NCBI GenBank assembly: GCA_933207985.1
Contig: OW240916.1
Span: 137,606,122 to 137,670,121 of the forward strand
Direction: 5' to 3'
From: Pelobates cultripes
Lineage: Eukaryota > Chordata > Amphibia > Anura > Pelobatidae
Length of the DNA stretch: 64,000 nucleotides
Shown here: positions 33,859 through 45,285 of the stretch, one piece after another
How the letters are laid out: each line of letters opens with the position of its first letter
Numbering within the stretch: position 1 is the stretch's first letter
Notes under the pieces: generated by a model
Told to the model about the DNA's origin: nothing
Database searches by the model: none
Seen by the model: only the letters and a program-made list of their open reading frames with translations
Translations under genes and position numbers: made by a program

Positions 33859-34316
33859 AGGACCACTATAGTGCCAGGAAAACATACTTGTTTTCCTGGC
33901 ACTACAGTGCCCTGAGGGTGCCCCCACCCTCAGGGTCCCCCTCCCTCCGGGCTCTGGGGAGAGGAAAGGGGTTAAAACTTACCTTTCTCCAGCGCCAGGC
34001 GGGGAGCTCTCTGTCTCTGATCCTCCTCCCCTCCTCCTCTCCTCCTCTCCTCCCTTTCGGCTGAATGCGCACGCGCGGCAAGAGCTGCACGCATTCAGCC
34101 GGTCTCATAGGAAAGCATTTTTCACAGTGAGAATCACGCAAGCGCCTCTAGCGGCTGTCAATGAGACAGCCACTAGAGGATTTGAGGGCTGGATTAACCC
34201 ATTTACAAACATATCAGTTTCTCTGAAACTGCTATGTTTATAAAAAAAATGGGTTAACCCAAGCTGGACCTGGTAATGGGTTAACCCTAGCTGGTCTGGG
34301 TGCCTAGAGTGGTTCT
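33859..34316. mobile_element. piggyBac-type MITE at TTAA, copy 2
   Basis: TTAA at 33855-33858 and 34317-34320. The left end AGGACCACTATAGTGCCAGG and the right end GCCTAGAGTGGTTCT are inverted relatives. A subterminal hairpin (CCAGGAAAACATAC / TGTTTTCCTGG) follows the left end. The inner part (TGCGCACGCGCGGC, TCATAGGAAAGCATTT) is shared with copies 1 and 3. Confidence 0.87.
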
Positions 34317-34660
34317 TTAAGAACTGAGCCAAATGTACACATTTTATGAAAATAAAACGTAAACAAAACTTGGAATTTGACAATATTTCTGTTCAACCAT
34401 AATACACGTCTTTCATATTAAGTGCACCCACACTTATTATATATAATTTTATTCAGGATAAATAGGGCTTTCATTTAACATCAAATATTTAGCTATGAAA
34501 CATAATTTAATATGAATAAAATATAAAAAAAATTGAGAAATTAAGAAATGTTATTTTTTTAGTTCTGCATGACATTTTAACTATGAATGTATTAATACTG
34601 TTTGACTTTACTGCAATACAATACACATATTTGTATTCAGTGATGTCTCACATGTAAACA

Positions 34661-35445
34661 GTACAGGTTTTATGGTGTTTTGGGAAGTTACAGGGTCAAA
34701 TATAGCATGTTAAATTTTTGCTTTTTTTCACATTGAAATTTGCCAGACTGGTTACGTTGGCTTTGAGACCGTATGGTAGCCCAGGAATGAGAATTACCCC
34801 CATGATGGCATACCATTTGCAATAGTAGACTACCCAAGGTATTGCAAATGGGGTATGTCCAGTCTATTTTATTAGCCACTTAGGCACAAACACTGGCCAA
34901 AGTTAGCGTTAACATTTGTTTGTGTGTGCAAAATGCAAAAAACTAATTTGAACGCCAATTTTGGCCAGTGTTTATGACTAAGTATCTACTAAAAAAGATT
35001 GGACATACCCAATTTTCAATACCTTGGGATGTGTACTTTTGCAAATGGTATGCCATCATGGGGGTAATTCTCATTCCTGGGCTACCATATGGTCTCAAAG
35101 GCAACGTAACCAGTCTGGCGAATTTCAGTGTGAAAAAACTGAAACACAAGCCTTATATTTGACTCTGTAACTTTTTAAAACAACATAAAACCTGTACATG
35201 GGGGGTGCTGTTATACTTGGGAGACTTCGCTGATAACAAATATTAGTCTTTCAAAACCGTAAAACTTATCACTAGTATTATATCATCAGTGTAACGTCAC
35301 TTTCACTGATGATATCATCGTTGTAATACATTTTACTGTTTTGAAACACTAATATTTGTGCTCAGCTGCGTCTCCTGAGTAAAACAGTACTCCCTCATGT
35401 ACAGGTTTTATGGTGTCTTGGAAAGTTACAGAGTTAAATATAGTG
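34661..35445. repeat. Compound foldback, two overlapping palindromes
   Basis: Palindrome A has arms at about 34661-34910 and 34951-35197 (for example CATGATGGCATACCATTTGC and its inverse). Palindrome B has arms at about 35153-35291 and 35302-35443. The block containing ACAGGTTTTATGGTGT and AAGTTACAGGGTCAAATATA occurs three times, in alternating orientation. No protein or terminal duplication is seen. Class unknown; perhaps a foldback DNA transposon. The 34321-34660 stretch before it is plain AT-rich sequence. Confidence 0.8.
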
Positions 35446-35859
35446 CTAGCAAATTAAATTCTGTGGACTTTCTGCCTGGGTTATCAAGCAGGTCCCGCAA
35501 ACTGTAATTAATAAAATTACTTAATTATGTAAAAATATTACATAAATATATATGTAGAATAAAAAAAAAAAAATATATATATATATATATGTATGTATAT
35601 ATACAATATCTCACAAAAGTGAGTACACCACTCACATTTTTGTAAAGTGTACAGCCTGTATAACAGTGTCAATTTGCTGTCCCCTCAAAATAACTCAATA
35701 TACAGCCATTAATGTCTAAACCGTTGGCAACAAAAGTGATTGCCCCCCCAAGTGGAAATGTCCAAATTGGGCACAATTAGCCATTTTCCAACACCGGTGT
35801 CATGTGACTCGTTAGTGTTACAAGGTCTCAGGTATGAATGGAAGCAGGCATGTGAAATT

Positions 35860-36835
35860 TGGTGTTATCGCTCTCATACTCTCTCATGCTGGTCACTGGA
35901 AGTTCAACATTGCACCTCAGAACTCTCTGAGGATCTGAAAACAAGAATTGTTGCTCTACATAAAGATGGCCTAGGCTATAAGAAAATTGTAAAGACCCTG
36001 AAACAGAGCTGCAGCACGGTGGGCAAGACCATACAGCGGTTTCACAGGATAGGTTCCACTTTGAACAGGACTCGCCATGGTCGACCAAACAAGTTGAGTG
36101 CACGTGTCTTTGGGAAATAGACGTATGAGTGCTGCCAGCATTGCTGCAGATGTTGGAGGGGTGGGGTCAACCTGTCAGTGCTCAGACCATACGCCGTACA
36201 CTGCATCAAATTGGTCTGCATGGCTGTCGTCCCGGAAGGAAGCCTCTTCTAAAGATGATGCACAAAAAGGCCGCAAACAGTTTGCTGAAGACAAGCAGAC
36301 TAAGGACATGGATTACTGGAACCATGTCCTGTGGTCTGATGAGACCAAGATAAACTTATTTGGTTCAGATGGTGTCAAGCATGTGGGGCGGCAACCATGT
36401 GAGGAGTACAAAGACAAGTGTGTCTTGCCTACAGTCAAGCATGGTGGTGGGAGTGTCATGGTCTGGGCCTGCATGAGTGCTGCCGGCACTGGAGAGCTAC
36501 AGCTCATTGAGGAACCCATGAATGCCAACATGTACGGTGACATACTGAAGCAGGGCATGATACCCTTCTTTTGGAAACTGGGCCGCAGGGCAGTATTCCA
36601 ACATGATAAAGACTCCAAACACACCACCAATACTACCACTGCCTTGCTAAAGAAGCTGAAGGTATAGCTGATGGACTGACCAAGATGTCTCCAGACTTAA
36701 ACCCTCAAACAGAAAGTGGGGGAGCTAAAGGTCTCTAACATCCACCAGCTCTGTGGTGTCGTCATGGAGGAGTGGAAGAGGACTTCAGTGGAAACCTGTG
36801 AAGCTCTGGTGAACTCCATGCCCATGAGGATTAAA
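35860..36835 (+). pseudogene. Tc1 transposase, broken
   Basis: A helix-turn-helix region (ELSEDLKTRIVALHKDGLGYK, GRPNKLSARV) ends in a stop near 36117. After a frameshifted part, 36270-36667 carries NHVLWSDETKINLFG with the first Asp, GGGSVMVWACMS and VFQHDKDSKHTT with the second. Stops follow, and at about 36694 SPDLNP runs straight into unrelated residues, so the catalytic glutamate region (normally PIEHLW) is deleted. The C-terminal remnant continues to the TTAA at 36831. Confidence 0.85.
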
Positions 36836-37327
36836 GGACCACTATAGTGCCAGGAAAACATACTCGTTTTCCTGGCACTATAGTGCCCTGAGGGTGCCCC
36901 CACCCTCAGGGACCCCCTCCCGCCCGGCTCTGGAAGGGGAAAGGGGTAAAAACTTACCTTTTTCCAGCGCTGGGCGGAGAGCTCTCCTCCTCCTCTCCGC
37001 CTCCGTTACGCCCCGCCGGCTGAATGCGCACGCGCGGCAAGAGCTGCGCGCGCATTCAGCCGGTCTCATAGGAAAGCATTTACAATGCTTTCCTATGGAC
37101 GCTGGCGTGCTCTCACTGTGAAAATCACAGTGAGAAGCACGCAAGCGCCTCTAGTGGCCGTCAATGAGACAGCCACTAGAGGCTTTGGGGGAAGGCTTAA
37201 CCCATTCATAATTATAGCAGTTTCTCTGAAACTGCTATAATTATGAAAAAATGGGTTAAGCCTAGAAGGACCTGGCACCCAGACCACTTCATTAAGCTGA
37301 AGTGGTCTGGGTGCCTAGAGTGGTCCT
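36835..37327. mobile_element. piggyBac-type MITE at TTAA, copy 3, inside the Tc1
   Basis: TTAA at 36831-36834 and 37328-37331. The ends AGGACCACTATAGTGCCAGG and, inverted, AGGACCACTCTAGGCACC match copy 2. The flanks read across from CCCATGAGGA to GGCAGTGCTGG, continuous Tc1 sequence. Hence it inserted after the Tc1 element. Confidence 0.9.
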
Positions 37328-37577
37328 TTAAGGCAGTGCTGGAAAATAATGGTGGACACCATTTCCACCTAGGGGTGTACTCACTTTTGTTGCCAACGGT
37401 TTAGACATTAATGGCTGTGTGTTGAGTTATTTTGAGGTGACAGCAAATTTACACTGGTATACAGGCTGTATACTTTACATTGTAGCAGAGTGTCATTTCT
37501 TTAGTGTTGTCACATGAAAAGATATAATAAAATATTTCCAAAAATGTGAGGGGTGTACTCACTTTTGTGAGATACTG

Positions 37578-37582
<5 letters not shown>

Positions 37583-37628
<46 letters not shown>

Positions 37629-37685
37629 AAAAATATATTTTTATTTATATATAGGTATATATATTGTGACATATACCTATATATT

Positions 37686-37729
<44 letters not shown>

Positions 37730-38018
37730 AAAATTGTTCCAAATTATTATGCAAATTCAATTTAAGTGTCACAAAGATTAAATATTTTGTTTTTCAGTTT
37801 AACTCATGGATGGCATTGTGTCTCATGGCTCTTTTGATCACATTGCCAGGTGAGCCCAATTTAAGGAAAAACTACTAAAGAAGGGTATTCCACATTATTA
37901 AGCAGAGCACCTTTTTAATGCCTGGGAATGCCTGGAATGACAGGTTGTCCCCCTGCTACCTGTAGAAAAGTTTAATAAGGTTTTAAAACAGTGTAAAATA
38001 AAATAATATATACTTAGA

Positions 38019-38064
<46 letters not shown>

Positions 38065-38198
38065 TTACACATACAAACACATACACTAAGTGTATTTTAA
38101 TATTAATAAATATATAATTATAATTATATATATATATATATATATATTAATATCAAAATGCACATAGAAGGATATTAATTAAATATATATACAATTAC

Positions 38199-38239
<41 letters not shown>

Positions 38240-38463
38240 CGTTAAAAATGAAAAAAAAATGAAAAAATAAAAATATATATGTGTAATTTCATTCTAACTG
38301 TATTTTGATATTATTATATATATATATAGCAAAAGAAAGAGTAATCCTAGGGCAAAAAAGTCAATATTGCTAGTCAATATTTAGGGTTATCCGCTGTTTG
38401 GATATTGTCAGGACACACTTCATAGTCCCTGCCTAAGGGAGGGATTATTTTCTATTTTTTCCT

Positions 38464-38500
<37 letters not shown>
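37583..38500. repeat. TA-rich microsatellite cluster
   Basis: Several TA runs (about 37583-37623, 37691-37722, 38023-38060, 38121-38146, 38201-38235, 38468-38500) lie close to the ends of two TA-targeting transposons. The stretch is non-coding. Confidence 0.9.
37729..37915 (+). mobile_element. Terminal fragment of the DD37E element
   Basis: TGTTCCAAATTATTATGCAAATTC through AACTCATGGATGGCATTGTG and GCCAGGTGAGCCCAATTTAAGG matches, inverted, the 39885-40085 part of the complete copy, with a small internal deletion. It is a separate, end-only copy in the other orientation. Confidence 0.85.
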
Positions 38501-38503
<3 letters not shown>

Positions 38504-38535
38504 ATATCAAAATACACTTAGAATGAAATTATATA

Positions 38536-40095
38536 CACCATGTTCCAAATTATTATGCAAATTATATTTTTGTAATTTACCTAAATAATTGATGTAAATA
38601 ACAGTCAGCATAATTCTCATGTTATCAACTATTAAGAGTACAATTCAAATTTTATTGAACAAACCTTCTAATGATAACAGTACATAAAAAACTTACAATG
38701 CACTGTTCCAAATTATTATGCACAGTAAGTTTCAAAAGACTTTATAGGTTGTAAAGAACTGAAAATTGTAATTTGTTGTGTTTGGAGCATAGTTACTGAA
38801 ATCAAAAGCTATTTCAATCAAACTTATAACAACATTTTAACTTTTTAAACATTTTAACAGGTCACGTTACATTTTAACATAGGACCCCTTATTTGATAGC
38901 AGCTTCACAAGTCTTGCATCCATTGAACTTGTGAGTTTCTGGACAGTTTCTGCTTGAATTTGTTTGCAAGATGTCAGAATAGCCTCCCAGAGCTGCTGTT
39001 TGGATGTAAACTGCCTCCCACACTCATAGATCTTTTGCTTGAGGATGCTCCAAAGGTTCTCAATAGGATTGAGGACAGGGGAGGATGGAGGCCACACCAT
39101 GACTTTCTCTCCTTTTATCCCCATAGCAGCCGTTTATGCAGAGGTATTCTTTGCAGCATGAGATGGTGCATTGTCATGCATAAGGATGATTTTATTACGG
39201 AATGCATAGTTCTTCCTTCTGTACCAGGGAAGAAAGTGGTCAGTCAGAAACTCCACATACTTTGCAGAGGTCATCTTTACACCTTCGGGGACCCTAAAGG
39301 GGCCGACCAGCTCTCTTCCCATGATTCCGGGCCAAAACATGACTCCACCGCCGCCTTGCTGACGTTGCAGCCTTGTTGGAACAGGGTGGCCGTCCACCAA
39401 CCATCCACTACTCCATCCATCTGAACCATCCAGGGTTGCACGGCACTCATCAGTGAACAGGACTGTTTGAAAATTAGTCTTCATGTATTTTTCTGCCCGA
39501 TGCAGCCGTTTCTGCTTGTGAGCATTAGTTAGTGGTGGCCGAAATAGAAGGTTTATGCACAGTTGCAAGACTCTGGAGGACTCTACACCTTGATGTCCGT
39601 GGGACTCCAGAGGCACCAGCATCTGTTTGCTGCTATGTAATATTATTTTAGCAGCTGCTGTCTTGATCCGATGCATGGATCTGGCAGAACTCTTCCTCAA
39701 TGTGCCTTTATCTGCATGAACCCGTCTGTGCTCTGAATCAGCCACAAATCTCTTAATAGTGCGATGATCACGTTTAAGTTTTCGTGAAATATCTAATGTT
39801 TTCATACCTCGTCCAAGGCATTGAACTATTTCACTCTTTTCGGCAGCAGAGAGACCATTTTTCTTCCCCATATTGCATGAAAATGGTGCTCTGCTTAATA
39901 ATGTGGAACACCCTCCTTTAGTAGTGTTCCTTAAATTGGGCTCACCTGGCAATCTAATTATCACAGGTGTCCGAGATTGTTTTCAGTGATCAAAAGAGCC
40001 ATGACACACAATGCCATCCATGAGTTAAACTGAAAAACAAAATATTTAATCTTTGTGACACAAATAGAATTTGCATAATAATTTGGAACAGGGTG
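38536..40095 (-). mobile_element. Tc1/mariner element of DD37E type, nearly complete
   Basis: TA at 38534-38535 and 40096-40097. The ends, CACCATGTTCCAAATTATTA on the left and inverted CACCCTGTTCCAAATTATTA on the right, are terminal repeats of about 28 bases with one mismatch. The 1560 bases hold one transposase on the minus strand. DD37E spacing matches the vertebrate TRT group as I know it; that label is an inference. Confidence 0.88.
38867..39964 (-). pseudogene. DD37E transposase, one internal stop
   Basis: The native start is probably the Met in MGKKNGLSAAEKSEIV, near 39871. The paired-like DNA-binding region includes MKTLDISRKLKRDHRTIKRF. The catalytic residues lie in TVLFTDECRATLDG (Asp), IILMHDNAPSHAAKN (Asp) and LNPIENLWSILKQK (Glu), with 37 residues between the last two. 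GGGGVMFWPGI is also typical. A single in-frame TAA at 39136-39134 lies 13 residues after the second Asp; otherwise the frame is open to the end. SPVLNP has Val where relatives have Asp, a non-catalytic site. Confidence 0.88.
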
Positions 40096-40639
40096 TATAG
40101 TTTTCCCTTAATCCTATAATTAGTTTTTTTTTTTTAGGTTTAGATTGTGAGTGCTTAAATGTGAAACTAAGGAAAGGTTTTTAGGTTTTGGACCGCAGTT
40201 CCTGCTGAGGAAAAAGCACACAGGGAAGTACCATACAGGAGATCAAACTATTCCTGTGCAGCCACAGGAGGCACTGTGCTGGGAGCACATGTTGCACATG
40301 TCCATTTTAAACAGACACTCCACTGTCCAAATACCAAAATAGTAGATATACCCCCGATTGAAAAAATGCATACACTTAATTATGTTTAGTTTTTTTTTCT
40401 ATTAGGTGGACACTGATCATCCACAACATCCACTAATAAGTGAAGTGAATAATATTGCTTATATATTTACAATGGGCAAGGGAAAACATCTGAAAGTATT
40501 TGACAAGGGCCAAAATGTGATGGCTAGATGACTGGGTCAGAGCATCTCCATAAGGCAAGTCTTGTGGAGAAGTCTGGTATGTTTGGTTAGAACCTTCCAA
40601 AAGTGGTACAGAAAGAACAATTGGTGAACCGGTATCATG

Positions 40640-41090
40640 GTCATGGACAGGGCCATCTTGAACACGGGGCAAATGGGGCAGCTTCCCCGGGCTCAGATAC
40701 CCCATACACTTAGGGCTAGCCAATGGCATTTTAAAACTTGAAAGGATTGTCACCTGAATGGTGACCTCAGGGGCCCAGTCAGTGCTACGGCCCTTTCATA
40801 GTTTGACTGGGCCCCTGTCAGTGCTGGGAAGAAGTGAAAACCGGTCACTTCCTTCCAACTAACACCGAGCGTCTCTCGGGAGGGAGGAGAAAAGGAGGGG
40901 AACAGAGTGAGAGCCTCTGTCTCCCAACATCTTCAACAGCCACTGGACCCCAGGGAAGCCACCCTCCTGCACAAAACAGAGTGAGAGCCTCTGACTCCCA
41001 ACATCTTCAACAGCCACTTGACCCCAGGGAAGCCACCCCCCTGGCACCTAGAAGGTTGGAAACAGGAGGATGGCTGAACAAATTTGCTTT
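40640..41090 (+). repeat. Dispersed repeat (same family as 49.2-50.7 kb)
   Basis: CAGGGCCATCTTGAACACGG starts it. GACTGGGCCCCTGTCAGTGCTGG and ACTTCCTTCCAACTAACACC match 49345-49415, then CCACCCTCCTGCA matches both. A 66-bp block containing GAGAGCCTCTG, CCCAACATCTTCAACAGCCA is tandemly doubled at about 40905-41040. It leads into the minisatellite at 41095. 40096-40639 has nothing clear. Confidence 0.75.
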
Positions 41091-41094
41091 TTGC

Positions 41095-43010
41095 ATGTCT
41101 GTCTGATTGTGTGTATCTATATAAGTATCTGTGTGTCTGCAAGTGTGTCTGTATATCTGTATGTGTATATATGTGCCTTTATGTGTATCTGTATGTTAGT
41201 ATGTGAATATGTGTGTCTGTATATGAATCTGTGTGTCTGCAAGTGTGGCTGTATGTCTGCATGTGTGTCTGTATGTGAATAATGTGTGTCTGTATGTGTG
41301 TCTAAAAGGGTACCTGTGTGTTGTTATGTGAATGTGTGCTTGTATGTGTATCTGTGTGCCTGTATGTGAATATGTATGTCTGTATGTGTATATGTGTGTC
41401 TCAATGTGTGTCTATATATCTGCATGTGTGTCTGTATGTGTATATGTGTGTCTGTATGTGTATCCGTATGACTGTATGTGAATCTCTGTGTCTATATGTG
41501 TATCTGTGTGTCTGCATGTGAATATGTATGTCTGTATGTGTATCTGTGTGTCAGCGTGTGTGTCAATGCATATGCATGTGCCTGTGTGTCTGTATGTGTA
41601 TATGTGTCCATGCATGTGTGTCTGTATATCTGCATGTGTGTCTATATGTGTATCTGTGTGTCTGCAAGTGTATCCGTGTGCCTCTATGTGAATATGTGTG
41701 TATGTATATGAATCTGTGTGTATGTGTGTGTATATGTGTGTCTGTGTATCTGCATGTGTGTCCGTATGTGAATGTGTGTCTGCATGTGTATCTGTAAGTG
41801 AATATGTGTGTCTGTATGTGTGTTGGTATGTCTGCATGTGTGTCCATATGTTAATCTGTGTGTCTGTATGTGTATCTGTGTGTCTGTATGTGTATCTGTG
41901 TGTCTGTATGTGTATCTGTGTGTCTGTATGTGTAACTGTGTGCCTGTAGGTGTATCTGTGTGTCTGTATGTGAGTATTTATGTGAATCTGTGTGTGTATC
42001 TATGTGTGTGTATGTGGATATGTGTGCCTGTATGTGGATATGTGTGTCTGTATATGAATCGGTATGTCTATATGTGTGCCTGCATGTGTGTATGTATGAG
42101 AATCTGTGTGCCTGTGTGTGTATTTATGTGTCTGTATGTGGATATGTGTGTCTGTATGTGCATATGTGTTTCTGTATGTGTGTCTGTATGTCTGTGTATC
42201 TGTATGTATATATGTGTGTCTGTATTTGTATCTATCTGTGTTTGTATGTGTATCTTTATGTCTGCATGTGTGTCAGTGTGTATCTGTGTGTCAGTGTGTG
42301 TATCTGTGAATCTGTAAGTGAATATGTGTGTCTATATGTGTATCTGTGTGTCTGCATGTGTGTTGGTATGTCTACATGTGTCCATATGTGAATCTGTGTG
42401 TCTATGTGTAACTGTGTGCCTGTATGTGTATCTGTGTGGCTGTATGTGTGTCAGTGTGTATCTGTGTGTCAGTGTGTGTATCTGTGAATCGGTAAGTGAA
42501 TATGTGTGTCTTTATGTGTATCTGCATGTGTGTTGGTATGTCTGTATGTGTGTCCATATGTGAATCTGTGTGTCTGTATGTTTAACTGTGTGCCTGTATG
42601 TGAGTATGTATGTGAATCTGTGTGACTGTGTGTGTATCTATGTGTCTGTATGTGGGTATGTGTGCCTGTATGTGGATATCTATGTATCTATATATGTATG
42701 TATATGTATCTATATATGCATGTGTTTCTGTATGTGTGTCTGTATATCTGTCTGTATTTGTATCTATCTGTGTTTGTATGTGTATCTTTGTGTCTGCATG
42801 TGTGTCAGTGTGTATCTGTATGTCAGTGTGTATCTGTATTTGTATCTGTGTATCTGTGTGTCTGTGTATCTGCATGTGTCTCTATGTGTGTATGTGTACC
42901 TGCATGTGTCTGTGTAACTGTTTGTCTGTGTCTATGTATTTATCTGTTTATCAGTGAGTGCATCTGTTTGTATGTATACCTGTGTATCTATTTGTTTGTA
43001 TGTGCCTGCC
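41095..43010. repeat. 1.9-kb GTGTCTGTATGTGTATC minisatellite
   Basis: Imperfect units of about 20 bases (TGTGTGTCTGTATGTGTATC) run for 1.9 kb. All frames stay open for long stretches because the unit has no stop, giving Cys/Val/Tyr-rich or Thr/His-rich translations. These are not genes. The same unit occurs at 50095-50530, after the same dispersed repeat. Confidence 0.93.
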
Positions 43011-43019
43011 TACCACCAT

Positions 43020-43395
43020 CAGACTGACCCCTAGTCTTCAATCATTTCAGAAGTGCCATAAAACTCATTTCTTTAGGAAAGCCTATGGCCTCCCAGACTA
43101 ACCTCTACCTCACATACCTGCCTCTTGCTCTCTCCTAAAGGGCAGCACCCTACTCTCTCTTCCAGCTCTGCTCCACTCCCACCTAATTTGACTTCTATTC
43201 CCTGTCCTAATGTGTTTTATACCCCACCTCCTATAGACTGTAAGCTCGTTTGAGCAGGGCCCTCTTCAACCCTTCGTTTCTGTAAGTTTTCTTGTAATTG
43301 TCCTATTTATAGTCAAATCCCCCCTCTAATAATATTGTAAAGCGCTACAGAATCTGTTGGCACTATATAAATCGCAATAATAATAATATGTGTAT
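43020..43395 (+). mobile_element. L2-type LINE 3' end
   Basis: AAAACTCATTTCTTTAGGAAAGC, TAGACTGTAAGCTCGTTTGAG and TTGTAAAGCGCTACAGAATCTG with TATATAAATCGCAATAATAA form a standard L2-type 3' end. It is heavily truncated; no reverse transcriptase remains. Confidence 0.75.
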
Positions 43396-43429
43396 ATCTG
43401 TGTGCATGTGACAATCAGAAACCACACAA

Positions 43430-44450
43430 ACCTCATCCCAATACCATGCCATCTATCCCCATCTACCAATATTCAGTGTGCACTCTGGAACACCCGCTCC
43501 ATCTGCAGCAATATGAAATCAACAGCCATACACAACCTCTTCATCTCAAATTCTTTCAGACTACTTTGCACTCACTGAGACTGGGCTGTCCCCCTCTGAT
43601 AGCACTACTCCTGCTTCCTTTGTTTTGGTAGACTACAGTTCTCCCTCACTCCGAGACCAAATAACTGTAAAGGAGGTGGTGTAGGCATCTTTCTCTACCC
43701 TTAAAGAACCTTTCAACAATCTTCCCTGCTCCTGCTCTATCTTTTCTGTCCACTGAAGTTTACACTGTCTGCCTATTTAAACCCACTACTTTAAGAATTG
43801 CCATAATGTATCACCCCACCGGTCATCCTAGGCTATACATTGAACACTTTTCTTCCTGGCTACCCTATTTCCTCTCCTCTAGCACACCTTCCCTTATTCT
43901 TGGGGACTAATATCCCAATAAACAACTCTCAACTGCCCTAAAGCCTCTCGTCTGCTCTCTGTAACCTTCTCCGTTGGACTCAAAAAGTGGTCTAATTCAT
44001 CAACTCATACAGAAGGAAAGCATCTTGACCTAGTCTTCACCAATCTCTGTACCAACTCTAAATTATCCAAATGTTCCATTTCCTCTATCTGACCACCACC
44101 TGCTGACCTTTGACATCGGCATACCCCGTACCCAAATTATACCACCCTCACCACATCAGTCTTGAGAAACCTCATCTGTCTTGACCTACTGCGATTCTCC
44201 ACCAACCTCCAAACTCTCCTTTCACCCATCTCAAACCTCATCTTCCCTAACACTGCAACCTCCCTCTACAACTCCACTTTCCCCTCTCAACTAGACATTG
44301 TGGCACATCCTACATTTAAACGCAGCAAGCACCCCCAATTACAACCCTTGCACACCAAGCTGACCCGATACCTCCAAAAATGTTCCAGAACAGCTGAATG
44401 CTGCCGGAGAAAGTATTGTTCTGCATCTGACTTTCTCCACTATATATATG
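43430..44450 (+). pseudogene. L2 LINE endonuclease region, decayed
   Basis: Frames hold relics of the L2 family seen on the minus strand at 25 kb. They include IYQYSVCTLEHPLHLQQ (frame-shifted endonuclease start), ATCCTAGGCTATACATTGAA-type DNA, and [20 protein letters not shown] then SASDFLHY, the linker before the RT. It breaks off at 44445. The endonuclease residues are scattered over different frames. Confidence 0.7.
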
Positions 44451-44529
44451 TTTGTGTGTGGGGGGGGGGGTCCATTGACCTAAGCAAAATGCTTGCCAAG
44501 GGTCCAATCAATATTAAAGACAGACCTGG

Positions 44530-45285
44530 TAATTGATGCATGTGGGGAGCGAAGGCTAGCCCGTCTGGTCTGATCACACAGAAGACCTGCTGTAGCTCAA
44601 ATTGTTGAAAAACTTAATCCTGGCCATGACAGACCACACTGTGCATTGCAGTTTGCAATTTGATGATGGAGCAATGCAAGAAGGTTCCGGGTCTGACGAC
44701 TCACGTTTTCTTTTAGATCAAGTGGATGGTCGGGTGCTTGTCCATTGTTTACCTGGGGAAAAGATAGCAGGAGGATGCACTATGGGAAAATTAGCAATCT
44801 GGCTGAATCAGTATGTTCTGGGCAATTTTCTGCTGGGAAAAGTTGGGTCCTGGCATTCATGTGGATGTTACATTGACACATAGCAACTGCCTAGAATTTG
44901 TTGCAGACCATGTACACCTTCATGGCAATGGTGTTTCCTGATAACAGTAGCCTTTTTCAGCAGGACAATACACCATACCACACTGCAAAATTGTTTAGGA
45001 GTGGCTTGAGGAACATGATAAGAGTTTAAAATGTTGCCTTGGTTTCCAAATTCCCCAGATCTCAATCCAATTCAGCATCTGTGGGATGTGCTGGAACCAT
45101 AAATTTGATCCATGGAGGCCCCATTTCACAACTTGCAGGACTTAAAGGATCTGCTGCTAATATCTTGGTGCCAAATACCACAGGACACGTTCAGAGGTCT
45201 TGTGGAATCCATGCCTTAACACACCAGAGCTGTTTTAGTAGCACGAGAGGGATTTACACTATATTAGGCAGGTGGTTTTATTGTT
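44530..45285 (+). pseudogene. Tc1-like transposase relic
   Basis: Traces include TTTCAGCAGGACAATACACC (QQDNTPYHT, second Asp) and CCCCAGATCTCAATCCAATT (PDLNPIQHLW), where the catalytic glutamate is glutamine. ATTAGGCAGGTGGTTTTATTG at the right is the usual subterminal end of this family. Frameshifts and stops are frequent. It is a third, distinct Tc1-like lineage in this window. Confidence 0.7.

Larger units (their letters stand above)
35604..37577 (+). mobile_element. Tc1-like transposon with nested MITE
   Basis: TA flanks both ends. The terminal repeats are long, about 200 bases, starting CAATATCTCACAAAAGTGAG and ending inverted CTCACTTTTGTGAGATACTG, with a second copy of GTGAGTACACC-type sequence inside each (as in IR/DR Tc1 elements). 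The piggyBac MITE at 36835-37327 interrupts it; without it the element is about 1.48 kb, close to normal Tc1 size. Confidence 0.9.

Noticed and set aside
41095..43010. Many long Cys/Val/Tyr-rich and Thr/His-rich open frames on both strands
   Set aside because: They come from a stop-free minisatellite unit read in all frames; no domain, start context or splice support.
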